From Imbricaverruca yamaguchii (taxonomy: Eukaryota; Arthropoda; Thecostraca; Neoverrucidae): a DNA stretch of 64,000 nt. A program made the position numbers and the translations under genes. The notes below the pieces were generated by a model. The model was not told the DNA's origin. It saw nothing but the letters and a program-made list of their open reading frames with translations, and did no database searches. Of the stretch, positions 1 to 11,656 are shown one piece after another (position 1 is the first letter of the stretch; the number at the start of each line of letters is the position of its first letter). The DNA lies in NCBI GenBank assembly GCA_034440575.1, contig JAOTOL010001521.1, positions 162,001-226,000 on the forward strand. Reading direction: 5' to 3'.

Positions 1-121
1 GCTTGGCGGTCGGGCTGGGCGTCCTGGAAACTGAATATCCCGCTTAGGTATACCGCTTCCAACTACACCTTTGTCCATGCGGGATATTCAGGTGTCAGGA
101 TGCCCAGCCGGGCTGCCAAGC
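1..121. repeat. Imperfect foldback (inverted repeat)
   Basis: The first ~43 bases and bases ~79-121 are near-complementary. The outer GCTTGGC pairs with GCCAAGC, the middle CTGGGC with GCCCAG, and the inner CTGAATATCCCGC with GCGGGATATTCAG. A loop of about 35 bases lies between. Outer boundaries may continue beyond the window. It could be a foldback or MITE end, or a structured RNA; no coding potential is seen. Confidence 0.75.
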
Positions 122-1825
122 TATTTCCGACGCCAATATTATATACATCAACCTATGGCTGTACGCCATTCAATGTGCCACTTCCCAGCTAGGTGCCCAT
201 AGATGGGCACTGCGAGGCACATGCATGTAAATCACACTGAACTGAAACAAACTACTAACTTTAGGTTGATGTATGCATTTCATCCTTGAAATGAAATGGC
301 TGGAATTGTAAGTCTGGCACGATAAATGTATGCCCTAGCACATAGAGCCTGATAACTACCTTGGCTGATTTTAGGTACATGCCTATAGTGTTCAAGAGAG
401 TGACACTCATTTGGATGTGAACAGGGCGGGTATTTTCAAGATTTCATTTTGAATCCCATACCTTTATCTGTACAGTCCGCACATGTGATCTAAAGTAAAA
501 TGTTGATGATTTAGTAAAACATGGTTACGCTTATGAAAATAGTTATCCACATTTCACAAGCAATGTTAATTTATTCGTTGTTCAGCAAAGCATTTGTATA
601 TTGTTCACGATCTCCATGATGCATTTTACTGCAACCAATCAGGTTTTAACTATGTGGCATTTTGCAACGAATTGGATAACAGATGGATATATCTGCCCGA
701 TGCAAATATAAATGCGGATTGATTTGATTCATACCGGTACAAATTGGACCCAATGTGAAAATGACCACCCGCGTCATTAGGTTAGGCGAGATGACCTTAA
801 ATTGAGTTCGGTCGGCCGGCGCTGTCTCGACTTGGCTGGGTTTGCTTGCAGCGTGATGTGTTGGGCTGGTTGGGTCAGCTGGATTGGCTGGATTGTGACA
901 GGTTGCTTTGGCTTGGTTTAGGTCGAGTGCGACAGGATCTGGTTAGATGGGACGAGGTGTGCCGCCCTGGTGGGCTGAATCTTTTTAGATCGGACGAAGT
1001 TTTAAAATATCACACGTCTTCTAGCCGGAAGGTCACGGGGATGATTTATCAAACGCATCATTACCAGAGACATGCTTGTTCGAACCCCTATCCGTGCACG
1101 CCTTTCGAGAGTAATCACGAGGACACGTGAATTCGAATTCACGACTAAGACATCGCTGCGACCCAGAGACGGGTCGCGTCATTTGCTGTCGCCTCGCAGA
1201 CGCCAGGTTACCCAACGTGGATGGCATTTTCTAATGTTGGGTTGAGCCAGGCTCGCCCGAGTTGGATTTCGATAGAATGGGCTGTGCTGATTTGCGTCGA
1301 GTCGAGTTTCGTCTAGTCGCATCTGACTTCTTCAGGTCGAGTCAAGTCGATTCCAACTGCAGCTCTGGGCTTGGATCGGTTCGGCTTCGGCTGCAATGGC
1401 AAACATACCAGATTACGCTAAATATAGTCCAGCACTGGAACTCTTTGGCTTGGGCTGGACTAGACAAGTTTTATCCCAGATCGCGCTGTCATGCATGAGC
1501 AAAGTAGCAAATATAGGTGGGACTCAACAGGGATCTGGCGAGTAACACTAATGTCATTTGCAATTTCGAAGCTAATTTGTATGGACAAATCAGTGGAACT
1601 ATGAATGTGGCTACCGAATGACGACGTGTTGAAAAAATGTTAAAATGATGAACGTGCATTCATTACTTTGTGGCGACAAAGGGCAGGAGTTAAACTATAT
1701 TTTTTTGGGGAACGATTTAAGGCACACTAAGCTCACGGGATCTGCGAGGGATTTACGGCAGGCTAATAACAAAGGATGTGGGCGAAAGCAAAGGGACAAG
1801 ACTGCTAACCATCGCCTTAGGCAAA
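122..1825. other. Intergenic, no gene recognised
   Basis: No credible ORF or RNA gene. From about 800 to 1490 the sequence becomes low-complexity, rich in TTGG/GGCTGG and TCGAGTC-like words, like a decayed simple repeat. The rest looks like unique AT-moderate DNA. Confidence 0.6.
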
Positions 1826-2060
1826 ATACCATCACGACCCCCGTCAGCAACGCGCACGCAGCCGAGCAGGGCTGCGACGTCGAGCGCCCGCATCACTGTG
1901 ACGTCATCAAAGCCTCGACCTTGGCCGCCCCCGCCAATCACCTGCCCCACCGTTTCCCAAGCGGGAAACCAGACGAGGGGAGCGTCGCCGTCGCCATGAC
2001 AACGCCCACCAAGAACACACGCCGGGGCAGGCGTGGCGCCAGGGGTGGCAGATCGCTTTC
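1826..2060. promoter_or_regulatory. CpG-rich island with CRE, CCAAT and X-box-like sites
   Basis: This short CpG-dense block sits in otherwise AT-moderate DNA. It contains a palindromic CRE core TGACGTCA near 1900, a CCAAT word near 1934, and GTCGCCATGACAAC near 1990, which resembles the RFX X-box (GTTGCCATGGCAAC). Open frames cross it on both strands, as expected from GC-richness, and none shows a recognisable domain. It could be a promoter or first exon of an unrecognised gene. The motifs are seen; the promoter role is inference. Confidence 0.3.
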
Positions 2061-3558
2061 CTATCACTTCTACAAACCACTCGTTTATAGCTAGTGTTGC
2101 AAGCAGGGTGTGTGTAATGCAGAGAGTGATATGGGTATTGTATTATGTTGATGTACGAATGTTTGTTGCGCATCTGCTCCCACTACTAACCACAAATATA
2201 TCCTTTCTTTGTAAATATATGTGAAAACCCAGACTGTCCGTAACAGCCACTGCACGTGGAGGGTAAGTATTGTGAAATGAAAAAAAGCATTTAACTGGGG
2301 TGCAGAAGTGCAAGCTGGACGTCAATATTCTAAGAACAAACAAAGTTAGGCGCCAACCGAATTATTTAGCGAGAAAACAATCAACATGCACTCCAGCTAT
2401 GCGGACTGATACAAGACCGCTGGGCGCTGGCAATTCTACCAGACTTTCGGGCTTTCAGCGGCTGGCCAGGCTTTCAGGCGCATGGGTGGGCCGATATCAA
2501 AACTTCACATGACACTCTGGCTTGGCTTTTGACTCGGCGAGTAATTAAGTGCGCTGGCCATGGGCACCGCAGATTTGTGTGGTTTCAAGGCCTCTTCACC
2601 CGCGAAAATATCATGACAAGTAGCTATGCAACACTTCCTCACCCGCGGCGTATTGCAGGATATACAGTGAACATGCGGTTGACGCTGCTGACATCTACCG
2701 CCGAATTTTGCAGCCGATCAATCAAACGGTCACCGAAAGGGAAGGCTGAAGGGCGATTGCCGATCTTTTTATAAAGTGGGAAGAACTTGAAATATGCGAG
2801 ACTTAGAGAATACGAAATGTCATGCATGTGGCGGATAAAATGGCATTCTGAGTGCGATTTATTATGCCACATCCCCACCTGTCTCCACGTATGCCAACTA
2901 TAGTCAAATTTTGGAACTATTAAAACATGGGTGCCTCATTGCGTTACCGTGCACTTCACAATGGGCACTCGGGCATGGGCACTTCAGATGTATGTGGTGG
3001 TAACTTGGCTGAGCCTCCATGCTGCCTGACTTTTAAGTGACATGTGGTTCTCTGCGATTTTCCTCAACTCAAAGTACATTCTATGAGGGTGGTGGCGAAG
3101 CTCGAGGAGTGTACTCCAGTGCATAAGTTCAATGGTATTACAATTAGTTCACATGAACTACCCTGCCAATCTCACGCCACCGTCCCTATTTTTAGACTTT
3201 TGCATTACAGGTGAAATCAGTATAATGCGCCTGTAGGGACGCTAAGCGAGTGGCAAAGCACAGTGCACTCGACTACCCGTGCATATTAATATTGGAGCAT
3301 TGTTGTGGGTGTTTATGCGGTCAAACGCCTTCTATCATGCATGCAGAACTCCAGTAATTTCTAATGCGTTCATCTAACTTACACAATTGCATTACTAAGG
3401 GCAGAAATAAAGAGTGCCATATCTTCCTTGGGACTGAACGCAATGCATTCGGATAAAAATTATCCATGTCACGTCTTTGCCGTCCGGGACAAATGCCAGG
3501 TGGTAGCTGAGGTGCGAGATGGCTGGCAAGTTGTTCGCACGCAAGAAGGCCGATGCGC
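2061..3558. other. Intergenic, nothing recognised
   Basis: Short frames only, with no domain-like translation, no tRNA-like boxes and no long repeat. Confidence 0.6.
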
Positions 3559-3612
3559 GGGCGCTGTATAACCTTTGCAGTTGATGCGCCCCAAAACCCC
3601 AATAACAACAAC
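3559..3612 (+). repeat. SINE-tail hairpin module
   Basis: This is a short dispersed module: GGGCGC, a spacer with a pyrimidine/purine inner stem, GCGCCC, then an A-rich tail (CCAAAACCCCAATAACAACAAC). Related copies occur near 13518-13550 (opposite strand), 47470-47500, 55315-55365, 59706-59757 and 61195-61262. The GGCGC...GCGCC stem is kept in several copies, so structure seems to be part of the element. Confidence 0.55.
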
Positions 3613-3774
3613 GAAGGCCGATGCGCATTTCTTCCTAAAAATGATCATGAGCACTTCATGAATAGTATGGGGAAAGTTAGAGAACACAAATAAAACTTAA
3701 ACGAGCGCTTCTCACTACTCCGTGCAAAATTAGAGTGCGAGACGTTGCGAGCAAAATGTTTCCAACATCGTGCC

Positions 3775-4046
3775 GGTCAGGCCTCAATGGCTGTGACCAG
3801 GCCCGTCGGACGAACTACCATGACATGCGCGAGAGCAGACTCGCTCGGGTTTTGTTCTCGCTTGTAAGACGAAGAAGAACACCTTGGGTTTTTTACGACG
3901 CATTTAACTGCCAGGTCAGATAGTGTCGCCAACCACTCACGTCGATTGGTCACCGATGGACTCGGCGATGCGGCCGATTGCGAGATTCGAACCCACAATC
4001 TTGCGATCAAGAGCCGAACACTCTGTCGACTGAGCTACCACCGCCC
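3775..4046 (-). repeat. tRNA-Lys-derived SINE
   Basis: Read on the minus strand from about 4046, the sequence is tRNA-like: an A box (TAGCTCAGTCGAC), an anticodon region with CTCTTGATCG, and a B box (GGGTTCGAATCTC). The layout resembles tRNA-Lys(CTT). The body then contains a GTGAGTGGTTGGCGAC segment and TCGTAAAAAACC, both shared in degenerate form with the copy at 46320-46495. The tRNA fold looks broken (mismatched anticodon stem), so this is a SINE head and not a functional tRNA. The 3' end is approximate. Confidence 0.75.
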
Positions 4047-4285
4047 CCTCTCGCTCGCAACATCCAACTTTTTGTTACCAGCATAAGGCGCTATTTGGGG
4101 CGTCGGATGGGTGAGGGCGCTAGATCTGACGACGCTATGGGACTCCCCTGTTGCGGGTACAGCATTGGGCACAAAAGTGCGGAAAAGGGAACTTGTGGGC
4201 CAACCGCAACTGCGCTCGCTTGATAGCCCGTGAAGACAGACATCGGATTCAGTCCAACTCACGATGGAGTGTAGGCATTTGAGCA

Positions 4286-5615
4286 TTAACACGCGCCCTG
4301 GAGGGGGGGGGGGGCGAAATCCGCCCACCCCTCCTGTTTTTCGTAGATAACTCCAGAATTTACCGGCCGATATGCGTCATTTTTTGTGTACCTGCTTAGG
4401 AATGAACAGCACGCTGTGTAAAGAAAAACGAAAATAGACCGAACATTTTTCGAGTTAGGGGTCGGTAAACTAAAAAAAAATTCCTCAGCGCCAGACCACA
4501 AATATCGGCGCTGATGCGCTTCCCGTATATCGGCAAAACAGAAGTGTTCTTGGCAACACTAGCGACTTGTTTGATATATATTGTTATGCTACATTGTTCC
4601 AAAGTCATGTCAGGTCACCGAGGTCAAGTCAGGTCAAGTTCATGACAGATTGACATACGCCCTGGAGGGGTGGATGGCGAAATCCGCCCACCCATCCGAT
4701 TTTTCGTACACAACTCCATATTGTACTGGCCGATATGCGCCATTTTTTCCGTACCTGCGTAGAAATGACCGGCGCATTGTTTAAATCAAGACAAATTAAA
4801 ATCGGCCGAAACGTTTTTAAGTTATGGGCCGTTAAAGTGTTTGTAAAAAATCGCAGCGCCAGACCACAAAAATCTGCGCTGATGCACTTCCCGTATATTG
4901 GCAAAAGGGAAGTGTTCTTGACAACACTAGCAGCTTGTTTGATGCATATTGTTATGCTATACCATTTAACAGTCATGTTAGGTCGCCGAGGTCATCATGA
5001 CAGGCTAATGGAACCAAGCATGGTCAACTGGAATGTTGTCATAAATGGAAATGACTGTCATGCGATTGACGTCACTTTGCATGTTACTCCCTACACATCC
5101 TATTGTTTGTCATTGTGTGCTTAAGTGTTTCTATACTTTATTCATGTATTTCACTTCTTTCTTTGCGAAGCCGATTGTGCCGAGCCGCTCAACGGAGCAG
5201 TCAGGTGGGCAGCCCGGTTCCGGTAACTGGAACAGGTAATGACCTGATAAAGTGCTATTATATAGGTGACCTGAGGTCAAATGTCGGATCTGGCACATGC
5301 ATTACATCATTAGGAATGTCCAAAACATCATTAATGCCAATTTTGGAACATTTAAACACAATCACAGCGATCCATACCAATGACAAGCCAAGCTACGCAA
5401 AACCATAAAATTTTGCTATTTTGACCTCATTTGACCTTAAAGATATTGACCTAAGGTCTCGAAGTTTGCACACAATAGAGTTACCTATCGTGCCCATCCA
5501 CCCTGCGAATTTCATTGCTCTAGCCTTAATGGGAGCCGAGATCTTAGGGGGGGCGGAATCCGCCCCCCCCCTCCAGTGCGCGTAATTTTCAGAGGCCCTC
5601 CAGGGCGCGTGTTAA
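4286..5615 (-). mobile_element. TTAA-flanked non-autonomous element, family A (full length)
   Basis: A 1330-bp unit bounded by TTAA at 4286-4289 and 5612-5615, with inverted ends TTAACACGCGCCCTGGAG... and ...CAGGGCGCGTGTTAA. Inside are two diverged ~360-bp direct repeats (from ~4290 and ~4655), each ending in the pattern TTGACCTGACTTGACCT, and a ~600-bp unique block. The layout is the mirror of the copy at 26743-28078, which is 1336 bp. No ORF with transposase features exists, so it would need an enzyme supplied in trans. TTAA targets are typical of piggyBac-type and some other transposases. Confidence 0.75.
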
Positions 5616-6223
5616 CACGCGCACTGGAAGGGGGCGAAATCCGTCCACCCATCCAGTTTTTCGTAGATAACTCCAGATTTTACCGGCAGATTTACGCCGT
5701 TGTTTGAGTACCTGCTTATAAATGACCGCGCGTTGTTCAAAGCAATAAAAATGAAATTCCAAAAAAGCAATAAAAAGCCGATTGTGCCGAGCCGCCCAAC
5801 GGAGCAGTCGGGTAGGCAGCCCGGTTCCGGTAACTGGAGCAGGTAATGACCTGATAAAGTGCTCCTATATTGATGACTTGAGGTCAAATGGCGGATCTAG
5901 CATCTGTATTGCATCATTAGTAATGCCCGAAACATCATTAATGCCAATTTTGGAGCATTTAAGCACAATCACAGTGATCCACAACAATGACAAGCGAAGC
6001 CACGCAAAACGAGAAAATATTGCTCTTTTGACCTCATTTGACCTTGAAGATATTGCCCTAAGTTCATGAAGTTTGTACACAACAGAGGTCACTATCGCGC
6101 CCATCCACTTTGCGAATTTCGCTGCTTTATCCTTAATAGGAGCCGAGAACTTAGGGGAGGCGGAATCCGCCCCCCACCCTCCATTGCGCGTAATTTTCAG
6201 AGGCCCTCCAGGGCGCGTGTTAA
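5612..6223 (-). mobile_element. TTAA-flanked family A element, short form (~600-bp block only)
   Basis: The TTAA at 5612-5615 is shared with the preceding full-length copy. This shorter element ends with CCCTCCAGGGCGCGTGTTAA at 6204-6223. It carries only the ~600-bp block, about 80-90% similar by eye to 5000-5600, 22722-23350 and 26747-27350, without the 360-bp units except for a short start near 5620-5760. The back-to-back ends make a palindrome around 5612. No coding capacity is seen. Confidence 0.7.
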
Positions 6224-6535
6224 GCAAAGCCTATTTCGACACATGGCCGCCTATTAATGCCTTCAAGCTTGGGACACTTACTCCACATTCGGCAAAGAAA
6301 TTCAATTGTGAAAATATGGCCAACAATTTCGTGCACGTGCACCGCAAACTAATCATCTTCAGCCGACTTTGGCTGCACTATGTTATCGACATCGAACCCA
6401 TCCGCTGAATATGGTGTACGAACTCACAAACTTCATGTACGCGCCTAATGTACTGCCATCCTATAGTATAAAGTATGTGCCAGGCTATATCGCGATGCTT
6501 GCGTCGAACAGCTTTCCTGCTCAGCGTATATTTCG
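6224..6535. other. Intergenic, nothing recognised
   Basis: No gene, tRNA-like box or repeat is recognised. Confidence 0.5.
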
Positions 6536-6720
6536 CACGCAGCCCCTTCGCATGACTGCCGGCCAGCGACTGAATCTGCGAGCGGCGAGGCGCGCAGGTC
6601 ACGTGGTGACATGACGTCACACGGAGCCAGTCGCCCGCGGCTGGATCCGGGACTGGCGGCCGGTCGGCTGGCTGCGATGTGTGCTGTGAGCTGCCCGCTC
6701 GAGAAATGTCGACACTAACA
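6536..6720. promoter_or_regulatory. GC-rich block with E-box and CRE
   Basis: A compact CpG-rich segment containing the near-palindrome GTCACGTGGTGAC (E-box CACGTG) at about 6598-6610, followed within a few bases by TGACGTCA (~6612). Close E-box plus CRE spacing is common in promoters and enhancers. No transcript start or downstream gene is recognised, so the role is inferred. Confidence 0.3.
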
Positions 6721-7852
6721 CGCTGCTTTAAGTATACTGAGTGCGTGATGATAAATATCGTGATGAAAGTTGGTAACTCATAAAATGCCAAAAGCAAATG
6801 AATGAGGAAATAAGAACTTGAAGCCATTTGTCGCAACGTGAAACGCCGTTGAATGTCGCCCGCAAACGGAAATGCTGTCGGAAGCGCGTTTGCTTGAGTA
6901 CATTGAGAACACTTTATGAGGAATTATGGGATAAAAGATGGGGAAAATGAAAAGTAATCGAACCTAACTGATTGACTTGGGAAATTAGAACGCGGAACGT
7001 TGTAGTTCAAAAGTTATTGCGGCTTCAAAAGTGAGCAGAGTCCAGCCGTTCAGGTTAATTTTGTATTATATATACGGGAGTGGACCTGCTCGGGCTTCGC
7101 CCTCATTTGTGGCTGCTTTTTGAGACCTAGCTCCTTTACCCAGAACTAACCCTGCTCTTTAAATGTTAATTTTGACAAGCTTTAATCACAATCACCCCCT
7201 AGCAGCCCAATAATGTGTTCACTGAGATGGTTTCGTAGCGGTATGTTTTTCGCCCGTGCAGCCTGTATAGGCATCATGCATCTTGGCCGGTCCCTGTAGC
7301 TGTCCACCCGGTAAGTGACTTCGGTAGCGTCGAGCTCGCAGTTTGGATTCTTTGCTCAAAACGAAGGCCTCCGTCAAGAGCCAAAGTTGTACTCCCTTTA
7401 TCCGGCGTGCACTCTTGCAACGTTGTTCTCCTTCAAACGGAACTGGACTAAATGTATTGATCATTCTGATGAAGTCCTATGAGGGAAATCAGATGACCTG
7501 AAACTAGGGAGAATGTCGAAGTTTGAGATTTGCGCTGTGTTGTATGTATAAGTCGCTTTATTTCAGTTGTAAGCCTCACGTGCGACTCGCTGAGACGGGT
7601 GGGCGTGTCCACCTTCATAGAATGGGCGGCTGCCACTCACTTCGGCATGCCAGTGTTCGCTTTCGACTGAATCCCGAAACCACCGCCACTCGATCGCTCC
7701 CTCCTCCGATACTCGTCTGTGGCAATCCTGAGGCCGAACAGGCTGGGCTCAGATCAAGCATGACACACCTGGGAACGGCCGAAACATGATACTCGCGTGT
7801 CGTGACAGGGTGACTGGCTCTTCGCTTTGACGTCGGCAGCACCACGAGTCCT
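6721..7852. other. Intergenic, nothing recognised
   Basis: Small frames only. None has domain-like composition or splice-consistent neighbours. Confidence 0.55.
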
Positions 7853-8310
7853 GCAGGTGCTGGTCGGCGACTGATGCCGGCGGTGGCCTCAGCGAGTGCT
7901 GGTCGGCGACTGATGCCGGCGGTGGCCTCAGCGGGTGCTGGTCGGCGACTGATGCCGGCGGCCTAGCGGGTGTGGTCGGCGACTGATGCCGGCGGTGGCC
8001 TCAGCGGGTGCTGGTCGGCGACTGATGTCGGCGGTGGCCTCAGCGGGTGTTGGTCGGCGACTGATGCCGGCGGTGGCCTCAGCGGGTGTTGGTCGGCGAC
8101 TGATGCCGGCGGTGGCCTCAGCGGGTGCTGGTCGGCGACTGATGCCGGCGGTGGCCTCAGCGGGTGTTGGTCGGCGACTGATGCCGGCGGTGGCCTCAGC
8201 GGGGATGTCGGCGGTGGCCTCAGCGGGTGCTGGTCGGCGACTGATGCCGGCGGGGCCTCAGCGAGTGCTGGTCGGCGACTGATGCCGGCGGTGCCTCAGC
8301 AGCCAGGTAC
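7853..8310. repeat. 39-bp GC-rich minisatellite
   Basis: About 11-12 tandem copies of a 39-bp unit (core GGTCGGCGACTGATGCC then GGCGGTGGCCTCAGCG). Some copies are shortened, near 7965 and 8205. As 39 is a multiple of three, the array stays open in two plus-strand frames (13-residue repeats), but no start context, signal peptide or flanking exon supports translation. Confidence 0.9.
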
Positions 8311-9559
8311 TCGCTCCGCAGCGAGTGGCAGCTCCGCGGGGTGACAGTTTGGCGCGGAAAAAGTGCCGCGGGAATTCGGACGATTTGTCGGAGTGGTCCC
8401 TCTCGGTTGTCTCAGCAGTTGGTCGGGTGCACAGCAATTGTTCGGCCTGTGCATATGCGACTAGGTGCACGCCTACCCACTGCACTGGCATCATACGCAG
8501 CTGTTATACTGCGACATAGCGCAGCGCAACACGCTCACGGATAATTAACTATCTCTTCAAGGCCGTGGTAGCTAGCGTTCCAATGACTGAGCACATATTG
8601 GCCAGCCAGGCTACTCAGCGGCCCTATGCATGTTCGCGATGGGACGTGTTGATGTTATCAGTCGACTGGCGCTACTCCAACTGTAGCGCTCACCACGATG
8701 GTGTCATGGTTAGACACAAGTACATAATCAGGCGAGAAATTAACATCATGATCGGACAAAAAAGAAGGTCATGAGGAAACTTTACAAATGTGAAACATGT
8801 CTCTGTAATACAACAGCCTTGTTTTCCTTGAAGCTAAACTTTTGAACGTATAGTTTCATCGTGTGCCAATTTAGTCACCTAGATATTTATGCCTAAGCTT
8901 AACACAGGTAAAATGCAGACCTATCCCTTTGGAATTTGCACATACGCACGTGGTAAAATGTGACGGACGATGGGGAACTATAGGATAACTAGCAGATGTG
9001 CTGTACAAAAAAAGTAAAACTGTTTGTTTGCTGGATAGCAACAGTTTACGTCGATCATTGTCTCGGAATCAATTTTTCGTAGATTGGACGGAAACAAGCA
9101 AAGACGAAGCCCATCATGACTTAAATAAGCTGGCAGTATGATAGGCAAAAGTTTAAGAAAAGCGCATGCAAAGCAAAAGTTGACGAGTGATCACGGCATC
9201 TGCTGGTTAGGTTGCCATTGCACAGGTGACAGGAATCGGGCATAGTGAAAAAGGAACGGTTACAGCAGCTGGGCGGTGTGAAATACGATGAAGTGCCGTA
9301 CCATGTTTTGCGTGCCCAATATGTCCACGCTACCAAATGTTGCCCCTCTTTCCCCTATTTCAACAGATGTACAACTATCCCACCTCTAACCAAGCAAGTC
9401 ATGAACAAAGAATGAGTATTTTGACTTGCATACGCCAAGGGTTGATAGCTACGATGACGCACATTGGCACAATGCAAAGCTATTTAATTTGCTTTCGTTT
9501 CCAGGTTGCTGAATTGGGCACTTACGTCATATTGAGACGTAAATGTTCGGTATAGTATA

Positions 9560-9564
<5 letters not shown>
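8311..9564. other. Intergenic, nothing recognised
   Basis: No credible gene. The segment changes from GC-rich next to the minisatellite to AT-rich towards the TA tract. Confidence 0.55.

Positions 9565-9623
<59 letters not shown>
9565..9623. repeat. (TA)n microsatellite
   Basis: An uninterrupted TA dinucleotide run of about 59 bases, able to extrude as a cruciform. Confidence 0.95.
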
Positions 9624-9626
<3 letters not shown>

Positions 9627-10038
9627 GCTTCCGTAGTGTACGCTCCGTGAGTAGGCTACCTGTCCCTGCTTGCTTGCGAACCAAAGACTCCGGGCTTCAG
9701 CTCTGGTATTTGCGGCACAATCTCCCTCGGTATTCGGCCCGGTCACAGCTGGATAGCGCGCCGCACCGACAGCCTCGCGCCATCTCGTCCCGGGTCCTAC
9801 CCCGGGTCCTCCGCAAAGACGACCCTAGGTCACCACCGCATGGCCCCGAGCGCGCCGCTGCAAAGGCACACCCAGTAGCACACTCAGTAGCTGCAGAGCA
9901 GCAGCACGCGCGTACAACACGTGGCGCACGCTGCGCCGCCGGCCGCGCCCACACCGCTGCTGCTCCCCTTGCGTGAGCTCGGTCATCATGCCGCATGGCG
10001 CCGAGCACGGGAGAAGGCAGGCGCGCCACAGTCACTTC
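9624..10038. other. GC-rich island between two TA tracts
   Basis: About 400 bases, strongly CpG-rich from ~9730 to 10020, with CCCGGGTCCTACCCCGGGTCC near 9790. Frames are open on both strands, but none reads as a known domain and the long ones run on into the TA repeat. It may be a fragment of a first exon or promoter; I cannot assign it. Confidence 0.4.
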
Positions 10039-10324
<286 letters not shown>

Positions 10325-10942
10325 CATACATTATACATGTAAATGCGTGTGTGTGGGTGTGTATGTGCGTCTTCAAATGATACCAATATCTTATTGATTT
10401 TCTTTCTTGTGACAGTTGTTACTTCATTTTGGCACCGCTGAATCAGATGATGTTATGCTTCTTGCCAGAATTACAGCTTGTTATGATATCACTGCGTACC
10501 ATTTAAACGAAAACCTGCAATGTTTCCAATGAAGCTCATTGGTTGATTGCGATGATAATGTGTAAGAGGCGAAGACAAGGTGATATTGCGGGGGGCATCA
10601 GCAATGGCATGATTATCCGTGAATGATGGCTGCATTCAGTCTTCCCCCGTCAGGATTATAGTGTTTGCTATACCTGCCTGGCCCCAGACATTCCCATTTA
10701 TCAGGGCAGAAAAGTAAATAATCTGAAGAAAATAAGTCGGCGAGTCATTACCATGCAATACGATGTATGAAAAGCGAAGGTAGAAATGCCGTCGATGTTG
10801 AGCACGAAGCCATGCCGCGCACAGCGAGGTGCCAAGGATGGCTATCGGTCGTATACGCTACATTCGTCAGCTATATTTGTGGTCAGCCTGCATAGAAAGA
10901 CGATACCCAACGTGAACTGATGCATATCACTTGTACCGAGCG
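10325..10942. other. Intergenic, nothing recognised
   Basis: No gene-like frame or repeat found. Confidence 0.5.
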
Positions 10943-11656
10943 TCGCTGACACCCATCATTTGGACACCCAGTGCTGCTGAAACCCATCACTTTGTCAAGC
11001 ATCGTCGACACCCATCACGTGGACTTCGCGCCGCCGACACCCATCACCTGGACCCCACGCCGTCGACACCCATCACCTTGACCTCGCGCCGCCGACACCC
11101 ATCGCCTGGACCTCGCGCCGCCAACACCCATCGCCTGGACCTCGCGCCGCCAACACCCATCACATGTATCTCGTGTCGCCGACACCCATCACCTTGACCT
11201 CGCGCCACCGACACCCATCACCTTTGACCCCGCACCGCCGACACCCATCACCTTGACCTCGCGCCGCCAACACCCATCACATGTATCTCGTGTCGCCGAC
11301 ACCCATCACCTTGACCTCGCGCCGCCAACACCCATCACATGTATCTCGTGTCGCCGACACCCATCACATGTATCTCGTGTCGCCGACACCCATCACCTTG
11401 ACCTCGCGCCGCCGACACCCATCACCTGGACCTCGCGCCGCCGACACCCATCACCTTGACCTCGCACCGCCGACACCCATTACCTTGACCTCGCGCCGCC
11501 GACACCCATTACCTTGACCCCGCACCGCCGACACCCATCACATTGACCTCGCACCGCCGACACCCATCACCTAGACCCCGCACCGTCGACACCCATCACC
11601 TTGACCTCGCGCCGTCGACACCCATCACCTGGACCTCGCACCACCGACACCCGTCA
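10943..11656. repeat. 29-bp minisatellite
   Basis: Roughly 24 tandem copies of a 29-bp unit with core CGACACCCATCACCTTGACC and variable CTCGCGCCGC. There is a variant subclass with ACATGTATCTCGTGTCGC near 11160-11390. Because 29 is not a multiple of three, each frame cycles through different peptides; this argues against a coding role. Confidence 0.9.

Noticed and set aside
3975..4046. Functional tRNA-Lys gene on the minus strand
   Set aside because: A and B boxes are present, but the anticodon and acceptor stems do not pair, and SINE body sequence follows directly.
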